64,000 nucleotides of DNA from Steinernema hermaphroditum (lineage: Eukaryota; Nematoda; Chromadorea; Rhabditida; Steinernematidae), in the NCBI GenBank assembly GCA_030435675.1, contig CM059621.1, positions 4,154,001 through 4,218,000 on the forward strand. Direction: 5' to 3'. Below the pieces are notes generated by a model. The model saw only the letters and a program-made list of their open reading frames with translations. It was not told the DNA's origin and did no database searches. The first letter of the stretch is position 1, and each line of letters begins with the position of its first letter. The position numbers were made by a program, and so were the translations under genes. This document shows positions 1 to 11,463 of this stretch, piece by piece.

Positions 1-460
1 TTCCAGCGATAGGTCGGGTAGTCCACTTGCTCTCTCTCTGCGGCTGTCTGATTTCGCTCGGATGAGTTGAGTGAGCAGTCGTTCTCGATCATCGTTGATG
101 GCGCAATGATCGCCTCGTTCCAATAGGTCGGTGGCTGGTGTGGAATCACAGCCGAATCACATCTCGCCAAGAAGACCGTCTGCACCGCCCGATCACACGC
201 GCCGTCCACTCAAGCCGAAGAATCGCTCCAACTTCGAAGTCTGCTCCGCCAACCGCTCCGTCGATGGGTTTCCGTTTCGTCCGCCGAGCTCCACCTTCCG
301 CACTACTTCCGGATAGAGCTTTTTTGTTGCTTCGAAGCCCGCGCACACTGATGGACAGCCGCCTTGCCCGTGCACACTGAGGGACAGCCGCCTTGAACTC
401 GGATGTCGAAGAAAGAAGAGAAGCAGCGACTACGGAGATATACGGTTCTTCATTGTGCAT
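1..460 (-). repeat. Dispersed repeat, copy 1 (MITE-like family)
   Basis: This block has no credible gene. It shares stretches with copies near 5.2, 5.7-6.5, 12.4, 35-36.6, 37.1 and 40.7 kb, such as the reverse complement of a GATCATTGTGCCAACAACGA-type core and a CGAAGAAGAGAAG tail. Short open frames here are frame shadows of a GC-rich repeat. No ends or target-site duplication could be fixed because the copy runs off the window. Confidence 0.55.
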
Positions 461-725
461 TTTGAGATTTCTTGCATGGTGCATGCCATTGAGTCAAGAG
501 TAAATGTAAATGTAGTTGATACAATTGATCGTACAAGGATTTAAAGATTCCGCTTCATGCTTCACCACGATAACTTTAGCAAGTCGCATCGTTTTCTAAA
601 TTGTCTTCGTTTAATTCGCTTTACTGCCATGCGCCCTCAGCAACAAATAGATACGACATTCAGAAAGGAGGAGGTTTTTGCTATTGAGTAGAGAGGTAGC
701 TCTTTATGACGCCAGTCACGAACCT

Positions 726-824
726 GTATTTGTGGGGCGCTTGCAGACGTAGGGGAGCTGTCACTCGCATCGTATATTGTTCCAGCAGCCCACACGGAAC
801 TGGCTACCGCAAATGGAATAGTTG
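726..824 (-). pseudogene. Relic of a C-type lectin last exon
   Basis: Read on the minus strand, this piece matches the second exon of the lectin at 6,543-7,090: it opens with M-L-S-D-N, keeps the G-C-W-N-N motif and ends in the Y-V-C-K-R-P signature. It has an in-frame stop after the C-W-N-N block and has lost a Cys of the C-P-I-C motif. No first exon is visible upstream (824-1,300). It is a detached, decayed exon copy. Confidence 0.7.
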
Positions 825-1303
825 TCGCTGAGCATCGGAAGAAAAGTGAGGACGCGCTTCTCCTTCACGCGATTTTTGGAGCACAAAGGCTTCGAAGCTC
901 GCATCGACTAAGGAGAGACTGAATTTATATCTTTGCTGGCAGTGACATCTTGTTGTCAGCTGTGGTGGGACTACGGCTTCCGGGTGTCCTAATTCCCTCT
1001 GTAAGCCGAAACACTCACTACTGCCACAGTGTTTGCGTTCAAACCTACCAGACGCTCATAGAGCGCCCGAGTGAGTACTAAGGTTTCAATAAGCATAATC
1101 CTTTATCAAATACCGAAAAAATTACTTCTCTAATAGTGCAATAGTGCGGCATCTAAAACTGTTTGCTCCCATTACTTTACTACCTTTCTTCCTGATCAAA
1201 CAAAGTGTAAGCAGGAGACATCGTGAACTATTATCAGTGTTTCGTCAATTGAGAGACAGCGATAATCTCACCCTACCCATCAACTTCCAGACACGACTGC
1301 CCT

Positions 1304-1310
1304 TATAAAA
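1304..1310 (+). promoter_or_regulatory. TATA box of the mucin-like lectin gene
   Basis: A TATAAAA sits 38 nt upstream of the ATG at 1,348, the same spacing class as in the other lectin genes of this window. Confidence 0.6.
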
Positions 1311-1347
1311 TGTCCTCCACCGTCGAAACATCGTCAAAAAGTCCAGT

Positions 1348-2479
1348 ATGACACCCGTCCTTCTTCTGTTAGCTGTCGGCACCGGCTTAGCTGCGGCGCA
1401 GTGTCAGTTTGACTATCAAGTGCCGAGCGCCGACGGATCGATCTGCTACACCCTCTGCGCTCAGGCTCTGAGCTACCAAACGGCCATCAGAATGTGTCGC
1501 AATGTTGGAGGAACGATTTCTATGAGTCAGGCAGCTGCAGATGAAGCGAAATTGAAAGGTTAATGACAGAAACCGGTGCTAATGAATGTTTGTGTATTTA
1601 GGACTTATGGAGAAGAAGACGAAGTGCTCTCCATTTCCGCGGCCTGTTCTTGGTTACTGGCACGGCATTCAGAACGGACAATGTGGCATCACTGATTATT
1701 CCGGTAGCACTAGCTACTCGAATTGCCTCCAGTTCAATCCCAACCCTCCCAAAGCAGCGTTTATCTGCCAGAGTGCCGCTATTGCGCCTCCACCGACCAC
1801 TGCTGCTCCCAGTGAAACAACCACCGTCACTGCGGAACCCACCACGACTGCCACTGAGGAACCAACAACAACCACGACGACAGAAGAGTCGACAACCACC
1901 ACAGAGGAGACGACTACGACCACAGAGGAACCAACGACGACCACTGAAGAGCCGACTACGACCACAGAGGAGCCAACGACGACCACTGAGGAGCCGACTA
2001 CTACTACGGAGGACTCAACAACCACCACCGAAGAGCCGGCGACCACAACTACCTCTGGAGTGATTGAGGAGGAAGTTGGAAACTACCTGTTCGTGAGCAC
2101 ACCAATGGATTGGCCCGCCGCAAAGGCCTACTGTGAGGGCAAAGGCACCTATCAGCTAACCACATTCCACAAAGCAAAAGCTGACGTCCAAGTTGAGTCG
2201 ATCTTTAAAAACATCGACTCGGACATAGAAGGATGGTGGATGGGTCTACAGAAGCCAGAAGGAGCTGGTGCTGCTTACGCTTGGGTAGACGCATCAGTGG
2301 TGGATTACAAGAACTGGGGAACAGGACTACCTGATGATACAGAGACTGCCGAGCAGTGCGTTGTGGTAAGTGCAAGTGCTGAACAATCATACAACCTTTT
2401 GTTTCAGTACTGGGAAGGCTGGGTTCCAATGGACTGCAGCATTGAGAACCCATTCGTCTGCGAGAACACCTCACCGTAA
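1348..2479 (+). CDS. Secreted two-domain C-type lectin-like protein with Thr-rich mucin linker
   Basis: The exons are 1,348-1,558, 1,602-2,365 and 2,408-2,479, joined by introns of 43 and 42 nt with GT..AG ends; the spliced product is 348 aa. It has a hydrophobic signal peptide (about residues 1-17). A Cys module at about 18-125 begins Q-C-Q-F-D-Y-Q and is the same module that ends the astacin gene at 41,488. A Thr/Glu/Pro repeat follows (about 130-210, TTTTEEP units, probably O-glycosylated). A C-type lectin-like domain fills about 215-348, with the W-V-D, N-W and Y-W-E-G-W segments and final F-V-C. The canonical EPN/QPD sugar-binding triplet is absent, so Ca-dependent sugar binding is doubtful. 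The second intron is a multiple of three without a stop, so an unspliced reading frame exists. A polyadenylation-type AATAAA follows at about 2,530. Likely secreted by epithelium; ligand unknown. Confidence 0.88.
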
Positions 2480-2586
2480 CAATCTGTTCTGTTTGTTCCT
2501 GCAAAGTATCGTGAACAATGCAGTGACAACAAAATAAAGTAAATAAATTTTCGTGTCTTCACATGTCAGAGGGAGAATTTGTATAT

Positions 2587-2900
2587 TTATAGGTTTATTA
2601 ATAAAGCTGATGAGAGGCAGCTATCATAGTCAAGCACTTTTAGCGCAAAAAAATGAGCGGAAAGCAAAATATTGGGTTGGGGCAGTGAAGGTGGTAAGCA
2701 GCCTTTAATTTCGTCATGTTTACTAACTGAGTGGCGCGTTGTTGAGTACAGCCAACTCTCACCACACACTATGAATGGCAGCTTGTACATTGTATTCCTC
2801 TTGATTTTGGAGGTCTATTCTATCTTGACAGTCAGTTTTCTGGCCCCTCGAAATGTCAAAAAGGTGAAGTGATTTTTGGGCTGCCGTATTAATTATGCGA
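2587..2900 (+). mobile_element. Mariner-type fragment (non-coding 5' part)
   Basis: The segment from the TATTGGGTTGGGGCAGTGAA stretch through CCCCTCGAAATGTC resembles the reverse complement of 46,570-46,740 over about 150 nt and part of 49,255-49,350. Two other copies lie near mariner transposase relics, so this is probably the 5' end of a mariner-like element. No open transposase frame is present. Confidence 0.45.
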
Positions 2901-4989
2901 TTGACGGTGATGGCTTTCAAATACGTAAATCCTTTTGTCTAACCTACTCAACGTCAAACACCTGTTTATAACACGATAAGACGAAAGGACAAGAATGACC
3001 GCTAACTCATTTCACCTCAGAAAGGGTGAGTGGGCCACTCGACCGATCACATAATGTCACATATACAAATGAGAGACCCCTCCTATGCGCATTTTCCTTT
3101 TTGCTAGGATTTTTAGTGATCCTTCATCGACTTTGACTTCAGCCAAGGCACTTTGTGTCGTTTAATTTCGTACATTCTGTGGGTCCTCACCATGTATATT
3201 TTTACTCCTAATCACTCTGCAACCTGTTTTGTGTAAATGTGTTGCTGAATTGATGCATTCATGCTTTATTGCTGTGATCTTAGGGATACTCAAAGGTGGC
3301 ATGTCAGTGCCAAAAAGGCAATTTCTCAATAACGCCTCATTTCCTTTCAAATGGCCATTTCCGAAGGTGGCCATTTCGAATGTTCTTGATTGTAACTTGT
3401 TCAGAATTTCATGCTTTTTCGAATGGTATAAAAATGAATTGTTTTGTCTGTCGTGGGAAAAGTTGGCATTGTTTTTATGCGTGACACTATTTATGGATCA
3501 CACTGTAATCTACTGAATTACTGAATTCGACTCTCTATCTGAAAACAAGAGGATAATCAGCGATTACGAAGTGATTACAACTATGCATTTCGTGCTTGTG
3601 GGATTGCCTTCAACTCCGATGTCGTGCCCTGCGTCAAAGAAAGAAGAGAAGCGGCGAGTACAGTGATATACGGTTCGTCATTGTATTGGGTTGTTACACT
3701 GAAAATGGCGGCTTTTTCAGAGCATGTTTCTAAGCATTAAGAGGTATATTTCACTGGAGCTATATTTATATTTAATTACATTACAATACAATTACAATTA
3801 CGGTATTTAATTACACAGCCTCAGAGCTCTTCGCGACGCGACGCGACGACATTTAATTGTTAATGTTTCGGACACTATCGCACAAGTAGGTACCAGATAC
3901 AGCAGGGGAAGGCCTACGTGTTCAGAAAGTATCTAAGTCCCAGCTGGAGATGAGCAGCAGTTTTGAAGGCAATCTAAAGTATCAAAAATTGGGTACACGC
4001 CTTGGACCCGTTTAAACACCGAATCTGGTTCCCAGTCCCTGCCTTATTTTGAATAAGAAAACAGATTTTTCTAGATATTAGGCGCAAACTGTAGCTGAGA
4101 GGCTGCTCTATCCCACCAATACTTTTTATCCCCTTGCTTCTATAATATCGCATATAGCGTTGTAGCATATCACTTTTTCGACCTTATTATGACCGCAACT
4201 CAATGTTCGGCTTCCATATTCTTAAGTTGTCCATTGAATGACACAGCTAGAGCCTCCTTGACCTTAGCAGCCATGAAGATTTTCATTTTGAAATACAGAT
4301 AAAAACAGGGATCAATGAGTTGCGCTGGCGGATCAAAAGGTCGGAGATGTCATGAGAAATCGGAGCTTCCAATTTCCACTGTTAGCCTAAGGCTTTGGAG
4401 CATCAGTCACGGTGGCATTCAAGTACCTCAGCTGGCTGTCCATGTTGCCCGGACACTAGGTAAAGTCAGTTAAATCAGCAAGAAAGTTTAGTTACTTTGC
4501 AGACAACTCCTTTTTGACCAAATTCCCAGTGTGACATTCCAACAAGAAACCGGCATGTGCGTTGGAATGCTAAGCTCCTGCTGTAAGCGCAGCTTAGAAT
4601 ACTGTACGATACGCTTATCAAGTAAATAGTCCCTCGGAGAAGTGTTCGGTACTTCGGATCTCCAGGTGGCACTTCGCGGGCCGTGAACATAAAATGGTTT
4701 AAGGAAAGCGCAGCACATGCAGGAGAGGCACCAGAACGAACAGTCTGGGGACTGAATCTATCGCCCATACGAGCGCACTAACCCATCTTGTGCCTGGGTA
4801 ACACAGTGCGAAAATAGACGAAAAACAAAGAAGGCGCCATTTTCAATGTACCAATTCAATATATTGTATTTATCATGATTCGATTTTCATTTTTGTGTGC
4901 CCTGCCATTGAAATCAAACAGCTGTTCGATGCTAGATTACAATATATTTGTAAAACTCAACAGTAACTTTTTGTACTTCCGCGTATAGT
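2901..4989. other. Intergenic, no gene recognised
   Basis: I see no protein family match, splice-consistent exon set or RNA gene. Short open frames lack any recognisable motif. A TATTGGGTTGTTACACTGAA stretch at about 3,682 resembles the mariner-type terminal sequence seen at 6,014 and 12,960. The segment at 3,600-3,690 shares the repeat-family tail found at 390-460. Confidence 0.5.
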
Positions 4990-5165
4990 TCTTTTCAAAC
5001 TGTAAGTACATTGCCTTTCGGAGTGTTATCAGTCTCAGACTGCCTGAAAGCTACATTGACGTAGAAATGCACTATTGTTGATGTGATAAGGAAGCTGCGT
5101 CGTTTATTCCGCTCGTTTCAGGAACTGATGGAAGTGATGAGTACTCGCACTTTTTATGATCATGA
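4990..5165 (+). repeat. Inverted repeat partner of 10,285-10,445
   Basis: About 160 nt here match the reverse complement of 10,285-10,445, including GCCTTTCGGAGTGTTATCAG and the ATTGACGTAGAAATGCACTA block. This is a dispersed repeat in opposite orientation; its class is unknown. Confidence 0.65.
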
Positions 5166-5208
5166 TCTCTTAACACATTTTGTCGAGTGATTGTTCATAG
5201 AAATTGGT

Positions 5209-5700
5209 TTACGAGTTTATCTTCTCGTATCAAAAGCTTGAGCTTTGCGAAACGGTATCCGAGCGGCGACCAGCAGCCCCACCTGTAGGCATGCTAGGCA
5301 TCAGAAAGGCGAATTTAGTGACTTCCGTAGTGGACGGTAATAGACGGTGGATCACACCAGACGGACCGGGGTCCCATCTTCATTTTGGCTGGTGCCCGGA
5401 GCATCTTTGACGGCTTCCATGGGTGGTGATCCGTTAAAGCTGTTTCCGTTAAAGGCAGAACAGTATGGCACAACGGATGAAGTAGGGCCAGTTGTTCGAT
5501 CAGCTGGTGGCACGGACTACCGAGTAGAAACACTGTTTCGGCTTCCCGTGGCGGTGAGGGGGGGCGAGCGGAAGTGACGATCTGACTGGCTTCTTGGCAA
5601 GGCGGTGGAACTACGACTCCCTGGTGTTCCGGGCCTTCTGAGAATCAACGCAAGCATTGCGCCAACAGCACAGAGTGAGTGGGCGACCCGACCTATCTCC
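5209..5700 (+). repeat. Dispersed MITE-like family, copy 2
   Basis: It begins with the family terminal sequence TTCTCGTATCAAAAGCTTGA and contains the TTCTTGGCAAGGCGGTGGAA core shared with the copies at 12.4, 35.3, 36.5 and 41.0 kb. It is non-coding. Confidence 0.55.
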
Positions 5701-5716
5701 ACCAGCACAAACGAGG

Positions 5717-6469
5717 TTTATCTTCTCGCATCAAAGACTTGCGCCTTGCGAAATGTCTCATATATACACAAGAAACACAAAATGACACCGCTAACATTGA
5801 TCGTCTTCTGGCTTCGGCTGAAGATGACATCCGAAGGGGGCTGAACGGTTCCTCCAGTGTGCGCGGGCGTTGAAGCGGCGAAGAGGCTGAATCCTATCGT
5901 GGCGCGGCGTTGAGGTACAGCGGACGTAGGCTTCAGAGCTGTGGAGCACCTTTGGCAGCCTCAATGGACGCAATGACGGTGGAACAACGGTGTTCTAGGC
6001 CTTCATGAAGTCAATCTATTGGGTTGGTGCATTGAAAATGTCGCTTTTTTCACAGCAAGTTTCTTAACACCCCAGCGATCAGTTGGGTCATCCACTCGCA
6101 CTTTCTGAGGTCCTCCGAAGGAGATGAGTGCGCGGTCGTTCTTTCCGTCGTTGTTAGCGCGATGATCGCCCCCACTCCCAGACTGGGTCTTGCAGCGCTA
6201 TGACTGACCGCTTTTGTGGACTTCGGAAAATTAAAACCGCGGTTCGACAGTTCCAAAACATCGAAAATCAAGGAAATAGAACCGGGAAGTTCGGGTACCC
6301 GACCCAAAACTGAACCGACAACTCTGCTTCCAACGTCTTGCCAAGAAGACCGGTTCTGCCGACTGCACCTGCGCTGTCCCGAGAAGCCGAAAAAACGCTC
6401 AAACTTCGAAGTCTGCGCCTCTTGTGCTTATGTGATGTTTCACAAGGCGTAAGCCTTTGATACGAGAAA
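5717..6469. mobile_element. MITE-like element with terminal inverted repeats
   Basis: The left end (TTCTCGCATCAAAGACTTGC at about 5,720) and the right end (reverse complement TTCTCGTATCAAAGGCTTAC at about 6,460) form imperfect terminal inverted repeats of about 45 nt around about 750 bp of non-coding sequence. The interior shares the core of the family copies elsewhere. A further TATTGGGTTGGTGCATTGAA stretch at 6,013 suggests a nested insertion. No transposase is present, so it would be non-autonomous. Confidence 0.55.
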
Positions 6470-6542
6470 TAGGAAGTACGGTTTTTAATGATTGCATAAT
6501 GAGTATACATTAGGTTCACCGAAGCAGCTCGTGTAATGTGTT

Positions 6543-7090
6543 TTAATTTGTGGGGCGCTTGCAGACGTAAGGGAGCTGCGACTCGCATCCGATGTTGTTC
6601 CAGCAGCCCATTCTGAACTGGTTACCGCAAATGGGACAGTTGTCGCTAAGCATCTAAAACAAAATGCTTGTCAGAAGGCAAATGCGACTCAATTGGTTAC
6701 CTGGACACAGCGCTCCCAGTAGCCACTCGGGTTCATAGGGCACCAGTTGGTGTAGGTCATCGGCATGCCGTCTTCCCAGTGCCACTGGAGTTGGTCGTTG
6801 TTTGGGGTTCCAGGAGTGTCCGTGTAGGCTCCGATCCAGGGAAGCCATCCCCATCTCTGATCAGCTCCTTGAAAAGCGACCAGCCGGACGAAGGAGTTCT
6901 CAGCAGCGCTCTGAATGTCAGGAAGATAGCCGCCTTCCGCCTTGCAGGACGCCTTGGCGTCCTCGTAGTTTTTCCGTTCAGGGAAGAGACGGTAGCAATG
7001 ATCCGTGATTCTCAAGTAGGACCAACCCTCCGGACAAGAGCATCCGTAGCAGAGAGCAACGAGAGCGCTGACGACAACAAGAGTCCTCAT
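6543..7090 (-). CDS. Secreted single-domain C-type lectin
   Basis: Minus-strand exons are 7,090-6,701 and 6,653-6,543 with a 47-nt intron; the spliced product is 166 aa. A signal peptide occupies about residues 1-17. A single C-type lectin-like fold follows, with C-P-E-G-W-S opening, paired Cys, W-I-G-A-Y, N-W-C-P, and the second-exon block L-S-D-N-C-P-I-C ... G-C-W-N-N ... Y-V-C-K. The Ca-site triplet EPN/QPD is replaced by a G-M-P run, so classical sugar binding is uncertain. The exon structure and intron position are identical to the lectins at 8,764, 10,882, 37,791 and 45,153. Its first exon has a truncated inverted copy at 7,893 and its last exon a relic at 726. Likely a secreted immune or luminal effector (inference from family). 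Confidence 0.88.
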
Positions 7091-7892
7091 AGCGAACGCG
7101 TTGACGACAAACGAAGTTCACCTTTAAGTATCTATTCCTCAGTTGTCGACACTTTACGACACGCCTATATTTCCGAACGACCAAAAAAAGTGCAGAATCT
7201 TATCAGCGTAAGTAAGCGATCTCGTTGTGCCGCTCGTTGCTTGTACTTCTTGGTGTTCAATCGCAATCCAAACACAATTGTCTCGAACATGAGAATAGAA
7301 CACCAGAACATTCCAGACATAGTTCAACAGAATAACAGAAATGGAATGAATTTCTGTAAAAATTTCTGTAAATGGAATGAATTTCTGTAAAGATGTTCTA
7401 AAAACAAAGATCTTCGTAGCTATTAGTGCGCATTTTGCAACAGTGATCATTAAACTATTATGTGGATTATTGTTCGGCCGTGCGGTTGGTATGACGGTAA
7501 ACCTTGTGGCATCTATGAGTGTTCCGGTTTCAAGAGGGAATTGGGACACCCGAAAATGCAGCCCCATCACCGCTGACAGCAAGATTTCCGACGCCAGGAA
7601 CTCGGCTGCGTAAGAAGTCACACTGATTGGTTCTGCCTCTGCTTCTGGGTGTTCGACCCAAGTGCCTCGTGAAGCGCGCCGCCACAGGCCGGACAATGCC
7701 ACGACAAATCAATTCCAGGCCAGGAATGAACCTGGCTTTAACTGATATCCTTTACATGTCTGTAATTAGGTGCCTCAAGCTAGGCGAAATGTCTCTGATT
7801 CATAAAAGAAAGTCGTGCAAAAACGTCATACCAGTAACGCAGTAAAAGACTCCTCTTTATGGTACATATTGCATTGCTAGCTCAGTGTCTAT
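7091..7892. other. Intergenic, no gene recognised
   Basis: Open frames on both strands overlap one another here but none has a recognisable motif or splice partner. A 17-nt unit, AATGGAATGAATTTCTGTA, is repeated in tandem near 7,340-7,390. Confidence 0.4.
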
Positions 7893-7990
7893 GTTTAAAG
7901 GTGAACTTCGTTTGTCGTCAGCGCGTTCGCTATGAGGACTCTTGCTGTCGTCAGCGCTCTCGTTGCTCTCTGCTACGGATGCTCTTGTCT
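7893..7990 (+). pseudogene. Truncated 5' end of a C-type lectin gene
   Basis: This sequence duplicates, in inverted orientation, the 5' flank and signal-peptide codons of the lectin at 7,090. The ATG at 7,932 starts M-R-T-L and reaches Y-G-C-S-C, after which homology ends and the frame stops. Nothing of the lectin domain follows in 7,990-8,300, so it is a promoter-plus-start fragment and not a gene. Confidence 0.75.
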
Positions 7991-8706
7991 ATGTCTTAGT
8001 TTAAACTGATAAATCACTCGATGAGAAGGAGTGAGCAGCTCTGCGAATTAAGCTCTGCACGTGAATCGCAGCTCCAACTCCCATGCAAGCTCGCCTTATG
8101 TCCTATCCCACAACTCCAACGATGTCTCCGTCTAACATCTAAGTGTGGTAATATGTCTGTTCTTTCCATTTTCGCACAAGCAATCGCAGCGATCAGGAAG
8201 CCGCCGGTGCTTATCTTGTCTTTGAGTACAGTGCATGCGATCGTCGGCTCCCCATCCGTAAATCCTGTCTCCTTACCTTTAACAGCAAACACGACAGTTG
8301 AGGTGGATGAGCATTAAAATGTAACTCGAACAAATGTAATGCGTGATGGTATTAGAAACAGCATGAAGTGCACAGTCGCGAAGTGTTCAAATTGGCTATC
8401 TTTGTTTTCGTACCGAAGAGCAAAGCAGTAAATGAAAGGGAAATCGTAAAGGAAAAAAAGGACCCGACCCGAAGCGATGAGCAAGGTGCAGATTTTATCT
8501 TTAGGTGATGGCCAGCAATTTGTTTGTTTGGACTGCGATTGTGGCCTGCTTAAAATTATGGTGAGTAGACTTAACCGAAAACATTGCACGGCAACCGATC
8601 ACAGTGATCTCTTGTTCTCAGAGAATGATCACTAGCTGTTATCGAAGCCGTCGCGGACAGTGCATGTGGTATTTTGTTGTTTACATATTACCGCTCGTCT
8701 TGGGTT

Positions 8707-8722
8707 GATAAGCGCACATAAA
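8707..8722 (+). promoter_or_regulatory. GATA site plus TATA-like box of lectin at 8,764
   Basis: GATAAG at 8,707-8,712 is followed within 6 nt by ACATAAAAGG, about 45 nt before the ATG. GATAAG is the core of nematode intestinal GATA factors (ELT-2 type), so gut expression is inferred. Confidence 0.5.
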
Positions 8723-8763
8723 AGGAAGCTCCAGCTCGACGTGCCAACTGTTATCCCGGAGAA

Positions 8764-9307
8764 ATGAAGTCGCTCGTCATCTTCTGCACTCTGCTTGCTC
8801 TGGCTAGTGCCGCCTGTCCGGCAGGATGGTCCCTGTTTCCGAAGACAAACTCGTGCTACAAGCACTTTCCCGGAGGGAAGGACTATCAAGAGGCGAAGGC
8901 TGCTTGTGCTGCCCAAGGAGCAGTCCTTGCAAGTATTTCGTCGGTCCACGAAAACGAGTTTGTTCAAGTGATTGCCACTCTCGATGAGGACGTGCGATGG
9001 GGTGGCCAACCATGGATTGGAGCGTATACGGATTCGTCCGACGGCACTGCCATAGCAGGTCTCAAATGGAAATGGGTGGATGGTCAGCCATGGAGCTACT
9101 CTAACTGGTGTCCGCAGAACCCTGATAATTCGTGGGAGAAGTGCGTTCAGGTAAAAGGTTACAATTTTCGCTGCAATAAAACTGTCTATTTAGCTGCTTA
9201 GCGACAACTGCCCCATATGTCAATCACAGTTTCGACTAGGATGCTGGAACAACATAGGCTGTCAGTATAAACATCCGTACATTTGCAAAAAACCAAACCC
9301 ATCGTGA
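8764..9307 (+). CDS. Secreted single-domain C-type lectin
   Basis: Exons 8,764-9,150 and 9,194-9,307 (43-nt intron, GT..AG, phase 0) encode 166 aa. The protein has a signal peptide (about 1-17, ending L-A-S-A-A), then one C-type lectin-like domain: C-P-A-G-W-S, N-S-C-Y, W-I-G-A-Y-T-D, W-V-D-G-Q-P-W, N-W-C-P-Q-N-P-D, and in exon 2 L-L-S-D-N-C-P-I-C, G-C-W-N-N and Y-I-C-K-K. The QPD/EPN triplet is changed to Q-P-W. It is closest in plan to the lectins at 10,882 and 37,791. An unspliced reading runs to 9,201, but the conserved exon 2 makes the spliced form right. Probably secreted; ligand unknown. Confidence 0.9.
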
Positions 9308-10735
9308 ACACCTTTCTCTTTCGAAATTAATTAATCAATTTCTGTGTTGTCCTGACAAAGTTGCTTTTAATGGTTCTGATAAAAGTGGATGTTTACTGGC
9401 AACTGCCCTTTATATGGATCATATGCATTAACCGTATTCAACAGAAGAACACTGCTCCAAAAAGGTGCATTGGAAATGTCATCAACAACCCGGTCCCTCT
9501 GAAGTGCACCGCGAGTCTACCAAAGTCTCACACGTAAATCGAGTGTTTCTTAAAATTGAAAAATTAGACTGGCAATGCGCATAAATTCAAACATAAGTAC
9601 GTAAACCGTATGCGCAGTCCTAATAAAAATGCACAATAAAAGATATCGGAACGGTATGGACTGAATTGTGAGGCGGCAGAGCTTCATCATTGTACGCGGC
9701 GCAACTTTACGTTCATTCTATTCGGCTGGAAAGTTGCAAATGACGGTCTGCGACATATGTAAAGAATATGTAAGCGCGCTTAAAATACAGATGTCTAGAC
9801 GTGCATCAAAAAGTGATGATTTTGTCGGGTTGCCATCGAACGCATATATCTCTAGGTTGGTCATGCATCATAACATGAGCGACTCTCAAAAAGATCATCA
9901 CTTTCTGTTACCACCAACGTTTCCAAATGGCTAAGTACCTTGTGCTGTCCACGATCACTTTCCAACTTTACGGAAATAGAGGTTAAATGTAAGAAAATGT
10001 CCCTTCGTTTCCCAAAAACTACTACTAGCCGAGACCGTATCTTTCCAAGATGACCTTCACAAAGGCTCTTCACTTTAAGCTCAGACACTTTGAGCTTACA
10101 CCGAGTGAAATACTCGTCGTTATGGCAACAAAAGTTGCGTTTTGCCGTCCATTTTCAAGTGTTCAACCCAATAATTTACTCACTTTTTTGCGATATTACC
10201 ATTTTGCGTTATCACTGTGTGCACCGTCGTTACGCTCAATGAGAACAAGAAGGAAAAGCGACATAATACGTATAACGAAATATTGATCATAAAAAGTGCG
10301 AGTTCTGATCACTTCCAGTTCCTGAAACGAGGGGAACGAGCGACGCAGCTTCCTTATCACATCAACAATAGTGCATTTCTACGTCAATGTAGCTTTCAGG
10401 CAGTCTGAGACTGATAACACTCCGAAAGGCAATGTACTTACAATTTAATGGGATTTTAGGCGTTTGATCAACTACATGAACTAAAATAGAAAAATATTTT
10501 GTTAAAGGGACCACATCATAGAGGAGAAAAATTCCTAAACTTCTGAGAATTTGTGTGCCCCTGTTTTCTGGCTCATTTACAACGATGCTGAAATAGGTTT
10601 CTCGGACATCTGACCGCTTGATTGTCATGATATGTCCGTTTTGAGCCGATATGGGGTGCACGCATACGAAACATTTGTTAACTACAATTTCCCGGAGTAA
10701 AATCGACTTTTACTTCCCTATTTTCGCCCCTCTTG
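9308..10735. other. Intergenic, no gene recognised
   Basis: Apart from the inverted repeat at 10,285-10,445 I see no gene, RNA or transposon signature. Short frames are unsupported. Confidence 0.45.
10285..10445 (-). repeat. Inverted repeat partner of 4,990-5,165
   Basis: This is the reverse-complement match of the segment at 4,990-5,165, with the same block order and a few point differences. It is non-coding. Confidence 0.65.
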
Positions 10736-10768
10736 GTGACCGAAGAGCGTCGTCTGTCTTTTCCCGTT

Positions 10769-10850
10769 GATAAGGGTATCTATCAATCTGCACTATATGT
10801 TCACAAGGAGCTTCATATCTCAAACAAGCACAAAATCCTTTATAAGGCGG
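10769..10850 (+). promoter_or_regulatory. GATA sites and TATA box of lectin at 10,882
   Basis: TTGATAAG at 10,767-10,774 (with a reverse-oriented CTATC just after) and TTTATAAGG at about 10,840 precede the ATG. The same arrangement is kept in the copy at 37,676-37,760. Confidence 0.5.
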
Positions 10851-10881
10851 AGATGGTGATGTACTTCACAACTCCACTGAA

Positions 10882-11423
10882 ATGAAGTCCTTCTTCGTCT
10901 TCCCAGCGCTGGTTGCTGTTGCCAGTGCCGCTTGTCCCGACGGATGGGCCTTGTTTCCGAAAACCAATTCCTGCTACAGGCACTACTTCGAAAAGAAGAA
11001 CTACGAGGACGCCAAGGCGGCCTGTGTCGCTGAAGGAGCCGCCCTCGTTACCATCACGTCCGTGGATGAAAACGAGTTCGTCCAGGTCATCTCGACGATG
11101 GACGAGGATCAGAGATGGAATGGACAACCCTGGATCGGAGCGTACACGGACGCGCCCGATGGCCTTCCCACTTCAAGTTTTCAATGGAAATGGGTCGATG
11201 GCCAGCCATGGGGCTACACCAACTGGTGCCCCGAAAATCCTGATCACAATTGGGAGAAGTGCGTTCAGGTAGAGTCCATGTTGAGTCCGAAGTGACTTTT
11301 TTGGTTTAGCTGCTCAGCGACAACTGCCCGATCTGTAACCAACAATTTCGAATGGGATGCTGGAACAACAATGGCTGTCACTATGCTCATCCTTATGTCT
11401 GCAAACGTCCAAATCCTGCATGA
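10882..11423 (+). CDS. Secreted single-domain C-type lectin (copy A)
   Basis: Exons 10,882-11,268 and 11,310-11,423 (41-nt intron) give 166 aa with a signal peptide of about 17 residues. The domain reads C-P-D-G-W-A, N-S-C-Y, W-I-G-A-Y-T-D-A, W-V-D-G-Q-P-W, N-W-C-P-E-N-P-D, then L-L-S-D-N-C-P-I-C, G-C-W-N-N and Y-V-C-K-R. The stop overlaps an AATAAA signal at 11,423. The protein differs from copy B (37,791) at only two residues (Pro8/Ser8 in the signal peptide and a Glu/Asp), and even the introns agree. A secreted lectin-like effector; sugar-binding triplet not canonical. Confidence 0.92.
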
Positions 11424-11463
11424 ATAAAATCTTCCGAGGAAACTTTTTTAATGTAATCGCATT

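Larger units (their letters stand above)
10736..11463 (+). repeat. 728-bp duplicated segment carrying a lectin gene (copy A)
   Basis: This block matches 37,645-38,372 base for base in length (728 nt, no indel seen) with only scattered substitutions. It covers promoter, both exons, the intron and the poly(A) signal. Sequence beyond the 3' edge is still recognisably related but much more diverged. Confidence 0.85.

Noticed and set aside
1714..2046. Val-rich minus-strand protein opposite the lectin at 1,348
   Set aside because: It is the antisense shadow of the Thr/Glu repeat, with no motif.
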